Shown here piece after piece: positions 18,521 through 27,625 of a DNA stretch of 64,000 nucleotides. Position 1 is the first letter of the stretch. Each line of letters begins with the position of its first letter. The translations under genes and the position numbers were made by a program. Source of the DNA: Saprospiraceae bacterium. Its GTDB lineage: Bacteria; Bacteroidota; Bacteroidia; Chitinophagales; Saprospiraceae. The stretch is taken from assembly GCA_028285545.1 (NCBI GenBank), contig JANQPA010000107.1, positions 39,569 to 103,568 on the forward strand, read 5' to 3'. The notes beneath the pieces were generated by a model, which saw only the letters and a program-made list of their open reading frames with translations, ran no database searches and was not told where the DNA came from.

Positions 18521-18605
18521 ATGACATAAGTTGCCATGAAAAATATTTTATTTCATGACAACACAGAGTATCTTTACAAAAGTATTCGCCCAATAATAAT
18601 CATCC

Positions 18606-19871
18606 ATGCGAAATTACTTTTGGTTTTTTATTTTAATACTCTTCTTATTTGAGCAATGTAGTCCGCAGTTACAACAAAGGTATGCCATTGAAGAAGACCT
18701 AAGTTTTAGGCTGGAAAGTATTGCACCTGATAAAGTGCGTACTACTTCAATTAATCCTTGTTATTCAAATGAAAATTATATTCCTGATACCAGTTATTTA
18801 AGTCATTTCCCCATAAAATATATCCGGATCAATTTCCACTGGCTCAATTCCAGTGATAGCAGCAAAAACTTTAATGGACAAGAAGCCATAGATTTTACAA
18901 AAGGATGGTTATATGCTGCAAATAAAGACCTGATCAGCAATAATAAATTGTGGTTCCCTTATCAAAACAAATTGCCTACCCTACCCACCAGATATCGCTA
19001 CGTTTTGACCCCCGATTCAAATTCACCGGGCGATCAGGGGATTTATTTTCACTATGACGATGATTTATTTTATTATGTCCATAAGGGCAAAAATCGGAAT
19101 CTATTTGATCGAAGTGTTATCAATAAATATTCTGTAGGAAAAGATAGTGTGCTTAATGTCTTTATTATGCCCCATCATCCGGACAGTATTATTTCCAAGT
19201 CCTATAATGCAAGTGGAGTGGGTGTAGCTTTGGGAAATGCAATAAAAATTGCAGGGGTATTTGAAAACAAAGCCCCTCCATGGAGCTACCGAGGAGTCCT
19301 CAATCATGAAGTGGGGCATGTATTTGGCCTCGTGCATGCCTGGGTTCGCAATGATGGTTGTAATGATACCCCTCCTCATCCAGCACGTTGCTGGAATCGT
19401 ACTGAAGAGCCTCCTTGTGATACCATGGCCACTAATAATGTAATGGATTATAATGCCCTTCAAAATGCATGGACTCCCTGCCAGATTGGAAAAGTCCACA
19501 AAAGTATGTCCTCACCTGGGGCCAGAGCACGTAAGGTTTTAATTCGCAATTGGTGCAAACTTTCAGAAGCTCAGACCATCGCCATTAACGATTCAATTCA
19601 TTGGCGGGGAGCCAAAGACCTGGAGGGGCATCTTTTCATTGAGGAAGGTGGATTATTGAATATAGATTGTAGAGTTTCAATCCCGCCAGGAGGGAAAATA
19701 GTCATCAAACCGGGAGGAGAATTGCGCCTAGGCAAAAATGCCCTTTTGCATAATGATTGTGGCCTGCAGTGGGATGGCATTATCATCCAGGAGCAAGGTC
19801 AATCGAAAGGGTTGATCAGCATCATGGAAAGTTCACGCATTGAGGATGCCTCTCATCCCATAAAGGAGTAG
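18606..19871 (+). CDS. Metzincin-like zinc metalloprotease, putative lipoprotein
   Basis: A 421-residue secreted protein. The N-terminus MRNYFWFF...LFEQC looks like a lipoprotein signal, with C18 as the lipidation site. The zinc site HEVGHVFGLVH starts at H234 and gives the full metzincin pattern HExxHxxGxxH (H234, E235, H238, G241, H244). NVMDYN with M280 is a plausible Met-turn 36 residues later. Spacing and surrounding cysteines recall pappalysin/M43-type proteases. The C-terminal 100 residues (GGKIVIKPGGELRLGKNALLHNDCG) form beta strands like those of right-handed helix repeats. It is 14 bp upstream of a polytopic membrane protein gene. Confidence 0.8.
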   Translation: MRNYFWFFILILFLFEQCSPQLQQRYAIEEDLSFRLESIAPDKVRTTSINPCYSNENYIPDTSYLSHFPIKYIRINFHWLNSSDSSKNFNGQEAIDFTKGWLYAANKDLISNNKLWFPYQNKLPTLPTRYRYVLTPDSNSPGDQGIYFHYDDDLFYYVHKGKNRNLFDRSVINKYSVGKDSVLNVFIMPHHPDSIISKSYNASGVGVALGNAIKIAGVFENKAPPWSYRGVLNHEVGHVFGLVHAWVRNDGCNDTPPHPARCWNRTEEPPCDTMATNNVMDYNALQNAWTPCQIGKVHKSMSSPGARARKVLIRNWCKLSEAQTIAINDSIHWRGAKDLEGHLFIEEGGLLNIDCRVSIPPGGKIVIKPGGELRLGKNALLHNDCGLQWDGIIIQEQGQSKGLISIMESSRIEDASHPIKE

Positions 19872-19885
19872 ATTTCATAGCCCAC

Positions 19886-21517
19886 ATGGAAAGATTCACG
19901 AAATACCAGCCAATTATCGTTTTGGGAGTTTATTTTGTACTTACTCATGTTTTATACGGAGCAAGTTATAATGCAGGCATGGTGACAGATTTTAGTGGTC
20001 TTATCCAAAAACTTGAAGAAGGGAGGGCAATTGATGTGCTTAATAGTTTTGGGTTTCCTTCCATTCAACCAATATTGAATCTGGTATATTTTCTACAGTA
20101 TAGTCTTTTTGGATTGTCTCCCCTCTCGTGGTATCTCCTTTTTAGCAGTCTTTTTATTCTTAATGCCTGGATGATTTTCCTATTTGCATTCAGGCTGAGT
20201 CAGACTTACAAAATGCCTAACCCATTCCCACTTGCCTTTTGTTCAGGGCTCCTTTTTTTGAGTTTGCCTTACCAGAGTGAAGTAATGGTTTGGAAAGTTT
20301 CATTAAGCTATCATTTGATTGTTTTATTTATCCTTTTTCTTCTTTATTATTTTCTGGAGTGGGCTCAAAATCCCAGTAAAAATTTGTGGTGGTTCATTCA
20401 AAGCTCATATTTTTTGGCATTACTAACTTTTGAGCTTTCTTACACCTTCCCTTTTATTGTATTATTATTATTTCTGGCCTTACCCAAATCGGCAAAAGGC
20501 GGCCATACTTTTCCCTCATTTATCAAAAAAATGTGGACTCCCCTATTTATACAACTAACAGCTTATTTGCTGGCTACCCGACTTGTTCTAGGGACCTGGA
20601 TTGGACATTATGGGGCTTCAGTACATCTTGGAGCCGATCCGTTTTACACAATTGGCAATTTTTTTCGATACTTTTTTAAATATATTTTTCTGGGAAGATT
20701 TCTGTCTCCTGAATGGAAAGATTGGTCATTCCAAAGTTTTTCTGATCCTAAGTTATTAATCCTTATCCTATTATTTTCCCTAATTACGGGTATTTACTTC
20801 TTATTTAAATGGAAAAGACTAAAATCAAATCATCAGCTTTCCATATTAATGCTGGGTCTGTTTTTAGTGGCCCTTTTACCGGTAGTTACCCTATTTTTTA
20901 ACAGCTTATTATTTATTGAAAATGACAGGTATGGATATTTAGCAAGCGTATTTTTTTCGATTGGCTTAGTTTCTCTATTATTTTCGTTCCACCCAGTATT
21001 AAGATACAGTCTGTTGCTAGCCTTTATGGCTGTATGTCTCTGGTTTACTTGGAAAACGAATTCTTTTTGGCAAGAATCCACAAAAGTATATCAATCTTTG
21101 TTGGATAAGTTTGACTTTGATCAATACGACCATGTATTTATCCTTAATTTACCTGATAACTTAAACGGAGCAACTCTGTTCAGGGATTATTCAGGCCAGG
21201 ATAGGGCTTTAACGGATGCATTAAAATATGTAGCAGGCAATACCCCCAAAACACAAATCCATGAGATTGTACAGTTTAATTTAACAAGCTACAAGGATAA
21301 GGTAAAGGTGGAATATCCGGATTCCAACCAGATTAAAGTTAACTTTCAGCAATATGGCAATTGGTGGTGGCGCAGAGGCCTGGGAGCTACTAATTATGAA
21401 AACGACTGGTACAAGTTTGAAAATAAGGGGATGCACTACCTTTTATACTTAAAGGATATTCCTGATAATTCCGTTTTTATTTATCAAGATGAATTCGACT
21501 GGAAGATAGCACGATGA
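19886..21517 (+). CDS. Polytopic membrane protein of unknown function
   Basis: A 543-residue protein with about 10-12 hydrophobic spans across residues 10-400, then a soluble C-terminal domain of about 130 residues (KFDFDQYDHVFILNLPDNLNGATLFRDY). The layout recalls GT-C type glycosyltransferases or oligosaccharide-related membrane proteins, with a first periplasmic loop containing DFSGLIQKLEEGRA, but no decisive motif is visible. The 14-bp gap suggests co-expression with the metzincin-like lipoprotein. Confidence 0.7.
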   Translation: MERFTKYQPIIVLGVYFVLTHVLYGASYNAGMVTDFSGLIQKLEEGRAIDVLNSFGFPSIQPILNLVYFLQYSLFGLSPLSWYLLFSSLFILNAWMIFLFAFRLSQTYKMPNPFPLAFCSGLLFLSLPYQSEVMVWKVSLSYHLIVLFILFLLYYFLEWAQNPSKNLWWFIQSSYFLALLTFELSYTFPFIVLLLFLALPKSAKGGHTFPSFIKKMWTPLFIQLTAYLLATRLVLGTWIGHYGASVHLGADPFYTIGNFFRYFFKYIFLGRFLSPEWKDWSFQSFSDPKLLILILLFSLITGIYFLFKWKRLKSNHQLSILMLGLFLVALLPVVTLFFNSLLFIENDRYGYLASVFFSIGLVSLLFSFHPVLRYSLLLAFMAVCLWFTWKTNSFWQESTKVYQSLLDKFDFDQYDHVFILNLPDNLNGATLFRDYSGQDRALTDALKYVAGNTPKTQIHEIVQFNLTSYKDKVKVEYPDSNQIKVNFQQYGNWWWRRGLGATNYENDWYKFENKGMHYLLYLKDIPDNSVFIYQDEFDWKIAR

Positions 21518-21548
21518 ATACATATTTTAGTAACCAGCCTAGACTTTA

Positions 21549-22616
21549 TTATTCTTCACTTCTGGAAATGTCTTCTATTTTTTTACCATAGGCCTTTAGG
21601 TGGATCAACTCCCTGATGATGGTTTTCAAGGGCAGATAAGGAACTCCTAATTTATGGTTGGCTGTGCTGATTTTTCGAATGAGTCTCCAGTGTTTAAGAA
21701 TCGCTTTCAGGGCTCCAAAATAAGAAATATGATTGGGGTCATAAATATGAGTGGGTTCAGAGCAAACCCCATTAATTTCCAGGATTTTAAAGTTTTTACC
21801 GGATTTTAATTCTTCCATATTGCTGCATCTAATATCAAATCTGCCATAATTAAATCCAGGAATTTGGCTGCTTATTTTGTCAAATGTTTGGATCAATTGT
21901 TCATCAATTAGATGGTTGCCATTGATAAAACGAGTCCCTTTGCAGTGGTTACCTACGGTACCAAGAGCAATTTTTTCCCCTTTAGCTGGAATAGTATTTA
22001 ACAAATGACCATAATGCTTAGAAATGCGATCTAATTGTAATAAAGCTCGTGTGTTTTTTAAGACTAAATCATGAACAGTAGATTGACCATCTCCTGAAAC
22101 ATGTAAAAATTCCTTTAAAGTAACCGAGGTAATGCTTCCGGTATCTTCATCGGGCAATCGGTAGTACAAAACACCAACTTCAACTGGATAATCAGCATAT
22201 TCCTGGACTAAAAAATCTATTTTATACTTTTCAAGATATTGTCTCAAGGAATCTTTATTTGCTATCTTTTTAACTAATAGACCTCTAAATCCAACATCAG
22301 GTTTAGCGATTAGCGGAAATCCAATTTGAGCCATTTCAATGGCCTTGGCTACTTCTTCAAAAGCAGTTCCGTTCTTTATCAGGACCGTTCTAGGACGATA
22401 AGATTCCGGGACCTTTACAATGGTATCATATTTAGATTCTACTCCTAGGCCTCCAGTTTTAATGCCTGGGTTTGCAGCCGTAAAAAAGCAAAAATGGCGT
22501 GCTCTGATAGCCAATACAGGCCCATAAATAAACATAGGCCAATAAAAAGCATTAGTGGACCAATATTCCCAATTTAAGAGTTTTATCAGGAAAGGTGTAT
22601 TTGCAATCCTACTCAT
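21549..22616 (-). CDS. ATP-grasp superfamily ligase
   Basis: A 355-residue enzyme with ATP-grasp features. FPLIAKPDVGFRGLLVKKI is the nucleotide-binding loop and lysine; FLVQEYADYPVEVGVLYYRL is a later strand with binding glutamates. GRFDIRCSN and KNFKILEINGVCSEPTHIYDP carry the metal-binding Asp/Glu/Asn residues. Such enzymes couple a carboxylate to an amine or thiol. The closest likeness is to D-Ala-D-Ala ligase and cyanophycin synthetase-type modules, but the substrate is unknown. The N-terminal WEYWSTNAFYWPMFIYGP segment is a recurring feature of an uncharacterised subgroup. Confidence 0.82.
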   Translation of the reverse strand: MSRIANTPFLIKLLNWEYWSTNAFYWPMFIYGPVLAIRARHFCFFTAANPGIKTGGLGVESKYDTIVKVPESYRPRTVLIKNGTAFEEVAKAIEMAQIGFPLIAKPDVGFRGLLVKKIANKDSLRQYLEKYKIDFLVQEYADYPVEVGVLYYRLPDEDTGSITSVTLKEFLHVSGDGQSTVHDLVLKNTRALLQLDRISKHYGHLLNTIPAKGEKIALGTVGNHCKGTRFINGNHLIDEQLIQTFDKISSQIPGFNYGRFDIRCSNMEELKSGKNFKILEINGVCSEPTHIYDPNHISYFGALKAILKHWRLIRKISTANHKLGVPYLPLKTIIRELIHLKAYGKKIEDISRSEE

Positions 22617-22726
22617 TTCATTGATGTCTTTTCAACTTGTGAAAATACAAAACTTGGGGACTAGGTGGTTATTTTTTGTACTGTAAGTACTATTTGGGTT
22701 TCTTATTGCAAAAATAAGATGCTTTT

Positions 22727-23464
22727 TCAGAAAGTAGGTAAATCTTTTGATACAAGCCTTAATGTAAGTTTTTGTTGTTTTTGGGCTTGCCTAATCAAAT
22801 CATGATACCTCATTTCTATGGCCTTTTCTGTACGAATAATATTTGTTATGCTGACCGTTCGAAAAAACTCTGACACCTTCATCACCACATTGGTGCGCGG
22901 ATCTCCCTCGCCAGCATATTGATGAAATTCCATTATATTTTCCAAAGAAGGATTTCCATTCATTTGCTTCCAAAGATCAAACCATTGCTCTCTTTTTCTT
23001 CGAATTTCTGGTTTATACAGTGGTGCTGATGACCAAATATGCGCCTTTTGTGCATCCAGTTGGTTAAGATGAACAATTTGGCTATCCCAGCGCAATTCAC
23101 TCAGCTTACCAGTTCTACATGCAAGCAAGGTAAAGGGTTCTATGCCTTCAAAAGAATAATTCTCAGCAAATTCCTCAATAGAATGATAACTAAAAAAATC
23201 CAGCGCTACTAAGCCTCTACTTCTTCGATAAGGAGGAACCCTTTCATGGTTGACAAAAGCTCCATTTAAAATACAAATGGTCAGATCCGAATCAGAACTG
23301 GCAATCCAGGTTCCACCAGCTTTGGGTTCACGTGGAAAAATCAACTCTTGATCACTGATTTGTTCTTTAGTAATGAATTCCGGAGAGCGCAAGGGCATTT
23401 CATCCCGATTATGGGTCAATATATAATCTTGTTTTCCCTTAGGTATGTAAGTTACAGTACACAT
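22727..23464 (-). CDS. NRDE/TANGO2 family protein
   Basis: A 245-residue protein starting MCTVTYIP and carrying THNRDEMPLR, the NRDE motif that names the family, with an N-terminal cysteine that in NTN-hydrolase-like folds can act as nucleophile. GGTWIA and NHERVPPYRRSRGLVALDFF are also family features. The eukaryotic member TANGO2 has been linked to Golgi and to heme or acyl-CoA handling; bacterial function is open. It is 16 bp from the downstream end of the flavoprotein gene on the same strand. Confidence 0.88.
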   Translation of the reverse strand: MCTVTYIPKGKQDYILTHNRDEMPLRSPEFITKEQISDQELIFPREPKAGGTWIASSDSDLTICILNGAFVNHERVPPYRRSRGLVALDFFSYHSIEEFAENYSFEGIEPFTLLACRTGKLSELRWDSQIVHLNQLDAQKAHIWSSAPLYKPEIRRKREQWFDLWKQMNGNPSLENIMEFHQYAGEGDPRTNVVMKVSEFFRTVSITNIIRTEKAIEMRYHDLIRQAQKQQKLTLRLVSKDLPTF

Positions 23465-23480
23465 ATTTTAATCAATTGGG

Positions 23481-24167
23481 TCAATCATGGTTTTCCTCAT
23501 AATAAACAATTACCTCTTCCTGAAGTTTACGCTGCAGGTCTGGCACCTGCGTCTGTTGTTCGGGATATCCAACCGGAACCAGTAAGAACGCCCTCTCATT
23601 TTTTGGACGATTTAACAATCTTTGAAGAAAATTCATTGGGCTGGGTGTATGTGTAAGTGCCACCAGGCCAACATTATGTATAGCTGCCAATAAAAAACCG
23701 GATGCCAAGCCTACTGATTCATTTACGTAATAATTTTTTCGTTTATTCCCCTCTTCGTCAAAGTCATAAGTTTTTTTAAAAACCACAATTAGGTAAGGGG
23801 CAATTTCCAGGAAAGGTTTATTCCAATCAGTAGCTAGAGGTTCAAGATCTTTAAGCCATTCGTCTGACATGCGACCATGATAGTTTTCATATTCCTCTTT
23901 TTCTGCTGCAATTCGGATTTTGGATTTTAATTCAGGATCTGTAACTACACAAAAAGTCCAGGGCTGTTTATGGGCACCTGAAGGAGCGGTAGAGGCTGTC
24001 ATAATAATATTTTTGATTACTTCCTCTGGCACAGGTTGATCTGAAAAAGAACGAACCGTTCTCCTTTGATCCATAAAATCATAAAAGGACTGACTCCGTT
24101 CCAACATTTCCTGTTCGGGGTACTGAGTACCTTGATAGGGAACAAATTTGTAATTAGATTCTAGCAT
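23481..24167 (-). CDS. Nitroreductase-fold FMN enzyme, iodotyrosine deiodinase-like
   Basis: A 228-residue flavoprotein. FMN-binding RRTVRSF (residues 35-41), TAPSGAHKQPWTF (60-72) and the late VGYP block are typical of the nitroreductase superfamily. The active-site lid carries E92, Y96 and K117, with the same E-x3-Y and Y-x20-K spacing as human iodotyrosine deiodinase E157/Y161/K182, the residues that grip the amino-acid zwitterion. Overall length and the segment RMSDEWLKDLEPL also fit that enzyme. A deiodinase from the saprospirian Haliscomenobacter hydrossis has been studied. Physiological substrate here is unknown; halotyrosine is likely. Confidence 0.87.
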   Translation of the reverse strand: MLESNYKFVPYQGTQYPEQEMLERSQSFYDFMDQRRTVRSFSDQPVPEEVIKNIIMTASTAPSGAHKQPWTFCVVTDPELKSKIRIAAEKEEYENYHGRMSDEWLKDLEPLATDWNKPFLEIAPYLIVVFKKTYDFDEEGNKRKNYYVNESVGLASGFLLAAIHNVGLVALTHTPSPMNFLQRLLNRPKNERAFLLVPVGYPEQQTQVPDLQRKLQEEVIVYYEENHD

Positions 24168-24221
24168 AATAAAATAAATTGAGGGTACAATATACAGCCT
24201 TCACAACAAGGAGCTTAGTCA

Positions 24222-24908
24222 TTAAGGAGTAGAAGTTGATACAGGCAAGACTTTTCCATTAAAAAATTGCCACCCGTTCAGAGCAAAGTTGACAATAAAT
24301 TTAGCCATCTGATCGGAATGCATAGGTGGTTCAAAACCTGGGAAGGCCTCTGCCAACATTTCCGTTTGAACAGCTCCTAGAGCTAATGCATTAACAGCAA
24401 CCCCATCATCTTTTAACTCTTCTGCCAGACATTCCGTCAAGTTTCCCAAAGCCGCCTTACTTGCACTGTAGGCAGCCAGCCCAGGAAATTTGCTGCTCCC
24501 CTGAAAACCACCCATACTGGTTATATTCACTATATGAGCATTGCTTGATTTTTTCAATAGGGGTAAACACTGCTGTATCAATTCAACTGGGCCAAAAAAA
24601 TTGACATCAAAGCTTCGCTGCCAATCGGATCTTTTTAACTGGTCAAAGTTTTTTTTCACCAGTAAGCCAGCATTATTAATCAAAAGATCAATCTGGCTCC
24701 AGCCTTGGATAGCCTGTCCCAGGCTTTCAGGGTCGGGATGTCCTAGGTCATATTTTAAATGAAATATATTTTCATAAGAATCCGAAAGTTCTCTTAATTT
24801 CCCCTCATTGCGAGAGAGAACCAAAATGCGGTGATGAGTATATTGAGCCAATTGAATAGCCAGATCTCGCCCTATTCCTCTACTGGCTCCGGTAATGATG
24901 ATATTCAT
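24222..24908 (-). CDS. Short-chain dehydrogenase/reductase
   Basis: A 228-residue classical SDR. The cofactor loop GASRGIGRDLA is at residues 7-17, NNAG is near 82, NITSMGG supplies the catalytic serine and YSASKAAL the Tyr/Lys pair. The basic residue in the loop (GASRG) suggests NADP(H). It lacks the C-terminal extension seen in 3-ketoacyl-ACP reductases and could be a short dehydrogenase of sugar or lipid metabolism. It is followed on the same strand by the nitroreductase-fold gene, and a hexamer array separates it from the next SDR. Confidence 0.88.
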   Translation of the reverse strand: MNIIITGASRGIGRDLAIQLAQYTHHRILVLSRNEGKLRELSDSYENIFHLKYDLGHPDPESLGQAIQGWSQIDLLINNAGLLVKKNFDQLKRSDWQRSFDVNFFGPVELIQQCLPLLKKSSNAHIVNITSMGGFQGSSKFPGLAAYSASKAALGNLTECLAEELKDDGVAVNALALGAVQTEMLAEAFPGFEPPMHSDQMAKFIVNFALNGWQFFNGKVLPVSTSTP

Positions 24909-24932
24909 TGATTTATATTATTTTCAATTAAT

Positions 24933-25034
24933 ATTGCTATTGCTATTGCTATTGCTATTGACATTGCTATTGACATTGCTATTGACATTGTTATTGACAT
25001 TGTTATTGACATTGCTATTGACATTGCTATTGCC
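24933..25034. repeat. Hexamer tandem array ATTGCT/ATTGAC (17 units)
   Basis: Seventeen 6-nt words run in perfect phase. All begin ATTG and end in CT, AC, TT or CC. The first four are ATTGCT, after which ATTGAC strictly alternates with ATTGCT or ATTGTT, giving a 12-nt higher-order period. It occupies 102 of the 129 bp between two SDR genes and stops 3 bp before the stop codon of the upstream one. No inverted half. Confidence 0.95.
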
Positions 25035-25037
25035 CGC

Positions 25038-25742
25038 CTAAGCCAAATCTCCTTCCTGCGGCCTCATAACAATCTCTTCCAAAACTGCGCTTCCTGGTAA
25101 GGTCAGAACATTTTGAATGGCCTGTGCTACCGCCTCCGCCTGCATCAGGCGATCCGGGGGCAAATCTACACCTTTCCAGGAGTCAGTCCAGGTAGCTCCT
25201 GGCAATACAGCAGTAACTTTCACACGTTTATCCCTAAGATCGGCTCGCAAGGCTTTGGTAAATCCATACAGGGCAAATTTAGTAGTAGAATAAGTACCAC
25301 TTAAGGGATAAGCCCTTTGACTAGCGATGGAACAGATATTGATGATATGCCCCCTTTTTCTTTCGATCATTTGGGGGACAATAGCTTTGGTCAAATAATA
25401 GGGGGCGAAAAAATTGATACCCATCATATGCTCCATCTCTTCATCTTTTTCATTAAGCATCTCTGAAGGAGTAAAAAACCCAGCATTATTAATTAGCACA
25501 TCTACCGGTTTCCATTCTGAAATAATAGATTCAGCAAATGAATAGACCTGCTTCTTTTCAGATAAATCTACTACCTGATAGGCTACCTGTGTTTTTGGAT
25601 TGTGCTTTTCAAGTTTTAATTTTAGCTCTTCTAAATTTTCTTCATTCCTGGCACATAAATATAAATGGTAGCCCTGCCGAGCCAATAATTTGGCTGTAGC
25701 TTTACCTATTCCTTTGGTGGCACCTGTGATTACACAATTCAT
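25038..25742 (-). CDS. Short-chain dehydrogenase/reductase (3-ketoacyl reductase-like)
   Basis: A 234-residue classical SDR with GATKGIGKATAKLLARQG at residues 6-23, the acidic/basic pair LCARNEENL after beta-2, NNAGFF, INICSIAS with the catalytic serine and YSTTKFAL with Tyr and Lys. TAVLPGATWTDSW is the post-catalytic loop. Substrate unknown. It reads in the same direction as the SDR at 24222, but the two are separated by the hexamer array, and the pair are only distant paralogues. Confidence 0.88.
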   Translation of the reverse strand: MNCVITGATKGIGKATAKLLARQGYHLYLCARNEENLEELKLKLEKHNPKTQVAYQVVDLSEKKQVYSFAESIISEWKPVDVLINNAGFFTPSEMLNEKDEEMEHMMGINFFAPYYLTKAIVPQMIERKRGHIINICSIASQRAYPLSGTYSTTKFALYGFTKALRADLRDKRVKVTAVLPGATWTDSWKGVDLPPDRLMQAEAVAQAIQNVLTLPGSAVLEEIVMRPQEGDLA

Positions 25743-25951
25743 ATTATTAGAGGTATTCCTAAAAGACTCAAAAGTTTAGCCTCACCTTAAGTCAAAAGTA
25801 TAAATCTGTTTGAGGCTGTCTCAAGGCAGGTGGACAAAAATGCATTAATAATTGCGGAAAAAGGCTCATTTTCAAGAAAAAAATCCCAGATTGCAATTTT
25901 TCGCCTGGAACTTCTAATTTTGGAGCGGAATTTAAGGTAGAACTAAAACAA

Positions 25952-25959
25952 TACCTTTG
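25952..25959 (+). promoter_or_regulatory. Possible Bacteroidota -7 element upstream of mlaE
   Basis: TACCTTTG matches the -7 consensus TAnnTTTG, 44 bp before the proposed mlaE start. No TTG at the usual 17-23-bp spacing is visible, so the assignment is tentative. Confidence 0.4.
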
Positions 25960-26003
25960 CATTAAGCGTATTTTTGTTTTAGCATTAGTTGTAAATTGAA
26001 TTT

Positions 26004-26804
26004 TTGGCCATTGGGAAACAATTAATTTTCAAGGGTCAACCTAAAAAAATACCAATTACATTGAATTTTAAGATCCTCACACACTTTGGGCGGTATTTGA
26101 TTATGATGGGCACCGCTATTTCCAGGCCTGAAAAGACCTCAATGTATTATAAAGAGACCATGAGGCAAATGAATGACATTGGAGTTGGTTCTCTTACCAT
26201 TGTTGGTTTGATTGCAATATTTATTGGGGCGGTAACCTCTGTCCAATTTGCCTACCAGTTGGATGGGACCTTGGTACCTATTTATTACATAGGATATATC
26301 GTAAGGGATTCCACAATTATTGAATTGGCACCAACGATCACCTGTTTGGTTCTTGCCGGGAAGGTGGGATCTAATATAGCCGCGGAGATTGGAGGTATGC
26401 GACAAAAAGAACACATCGATGCCATGGAAATCATGGGGGTGAATACGGCTGCTTATTTAATCATGCCAAAGGTGATTGCAGCATTAATTGTGATCCCTTT
26501 ATTGGTAGCCATTGCGGCTTTTGTTAGTGTTTTAGGTGGTTATTTGGCTGTTGTTCCCACGGGCTATATGTCTAATGCTGAATACATCCAGGGGGTTAGA
26601 TCCTTTTTTGATCCTTATAATATGTTTCTAATGTTTGTAAAGGCCACTGTTTTTGCCTACATATTAACCTCTGTATCTGCTTATCAAGGCTATTATGTCA
26701 AAGGGGGAAGTATAGAATTAGGACAAGCCAGTACCAATGCAGTGGTCTTTAGTGACATTTTAATATTACTGGCCGATTATTTGATTGCTGTAGTGTTAAC
26801 ATAA
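26004..26804 (+). CDS. mlaE: MlaE family lipid ABC transporter permease
   Basis: A 266-residue integral membrane permease with a pre-membrane helix (FGRYLIMMGTAISRPEK) and about five spans. The signature loop AGKVGSNIAAEIGGMRQKEHIDAMEIMGVNT is diagnostic of MlaE/YrbE. It would form the inner-membrane channel that moves phospholipids between the inner membrane and an MCE protein. The frame has no early ATG; the best start is TTG at 26004, since the first ATG (26101 region) would remove the conserved pre-membrane helix. The ATPase follows after 59 bp. Confidence 0.92.
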   Translation: MAIGKQLIFKGQPKKIPITLNFKILTHFGRYLIMMGTAISRPEKTSMYYKETMRQMNDIGVGSLTIVGLIAIFIGAVTSVQFAYQLDGTLVPIYYIGYIVRDSTIIELAPTITCLVLAGKVGSNIAAEIGGMRQKEHIDAMEIMGVNTAAYLIMPKVIAALIVIPLLVAIAAFVSVLGGYLAVVPTGYMSNAEYIQGVRSFFDPYNMFLMFVKATVFAYILTSVSAYQGYYVKGGSIELGQASTNAVVFSDILILLADYLIAVVLT

Positions 26805-26863
26805 AATCATTTTGAATTAAAATTGATTTCTGGAATTTTCCAATTTGATTATCATTAGAGATT

Positions 26864-27625
26864 ATGATTCGTACTGAAAATTTACATAAAAGGTTTGGAG
26901 AACAGCATGTTTTAAAAGGCATAACTACTGAATTTTTCCAGGGTAAGACCAATTTGATCATTGGTCGAAGTGGTGCAGGTAAAACGGTTTTGCTCAAATT
27001 ATTAGTGGGGCTGCTTACTCCCAGTGAAGGAGATATCTTTTATGATGATGTCAATTTTAATCAGCTCAATAAAAAGGATGTTCGAACGCTGCGTATGGAT
27101 GTAGGCATGCTTTTTCAGGCCTCCGCCTTGTTCGATTCTATGACAGTAGAAGAAAATATTCGCTTTCCATTGGATATGTTCACCAATATGACCAGAGGCG
27201 AAAAGCGCAAACGAGTGGATACCTGCCTGGAACGGGTTAGCCTGGGAGCTGTGAATGACAAATTCCCTTCTGAAATAAGTGGAGGTATGCAAAAGCGGGT
27301 AGGGATTGCCCGGGCCATTGTGTTAAACCCCAAATATCTATTTTGTGATGAACCTAACTCTGGTCTCGACCCAAAAACGGCCATTGTAATTGATGAATTG
27401 ATCAAGAGCATTACCATCGAAAATAACATTACCACCATCATAAACACTCACGATATGAACTCAGTAATGGGAATAGGTGATAATGTAATTCTGCTTTACC
27501 AGGGAGAAATTGCCTGGCGAGGTAATAGAACCGAGGTAATGGGCAGTGATAATGAGATCCTCCAAAACTTTATTTTTGCCTCTCCATTTTTACAGGATTT
27601 GAGGGATGCGGCCTTGGAGAAATAA
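26864..27625 (+). CDS. mlaF: MlaF family lipid ABC transporter ATPase
   Basis: A 253-residue ATPase. Walker A GRSGAGKTV is at about residue 36, then the Q-loop MLFQASALFDSMTVEEN (typical of MlaF), signature ISGGMQKRVGIARAI, Walker B YLFCDEPNSGLDP and the H-loop NTHDMNS. The DEPNSGLDP form and GGMQKR are MlaF hallmarks. It works with the MlaE permease just upstream. No MlaD (MCE) gene follows; instead a hairpin and a tRNA gene come next. Confidence 0.93.
   Translation: MIRTENLHKRFGEQHVLKGITTEFFQGKTNLIIGRSGAGKTVLLKLLVGLLTPSEGDIFYDDVNFNQLNKKDVRTLRMDVGMLFQASALFDSMTVEENIRFPLDMFTNMTRGEKRKRVDTCLERVSLGAVNDKFPSEISGGMQKRVGIARAIVLNPKYLFCDEPNSGLDPKTAIVIDELIKSITIENNITTIINTHDMNSVMGIGDNVILLYQGEIAWRGNRTEVMGSDNEILQNFIFASPFLQDLRDAALEK

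Noticed and set aside
18234..18593. Alternative frames in the glycine-rich tail of the YgcG-like gene
   Set aside because: They arise from low-complexity GGC-rich DNA in the real coding frame.
24933..25034. CRISPR array
   Set aside because: Units are 6 nt with no spacers; it is a simple repeat.
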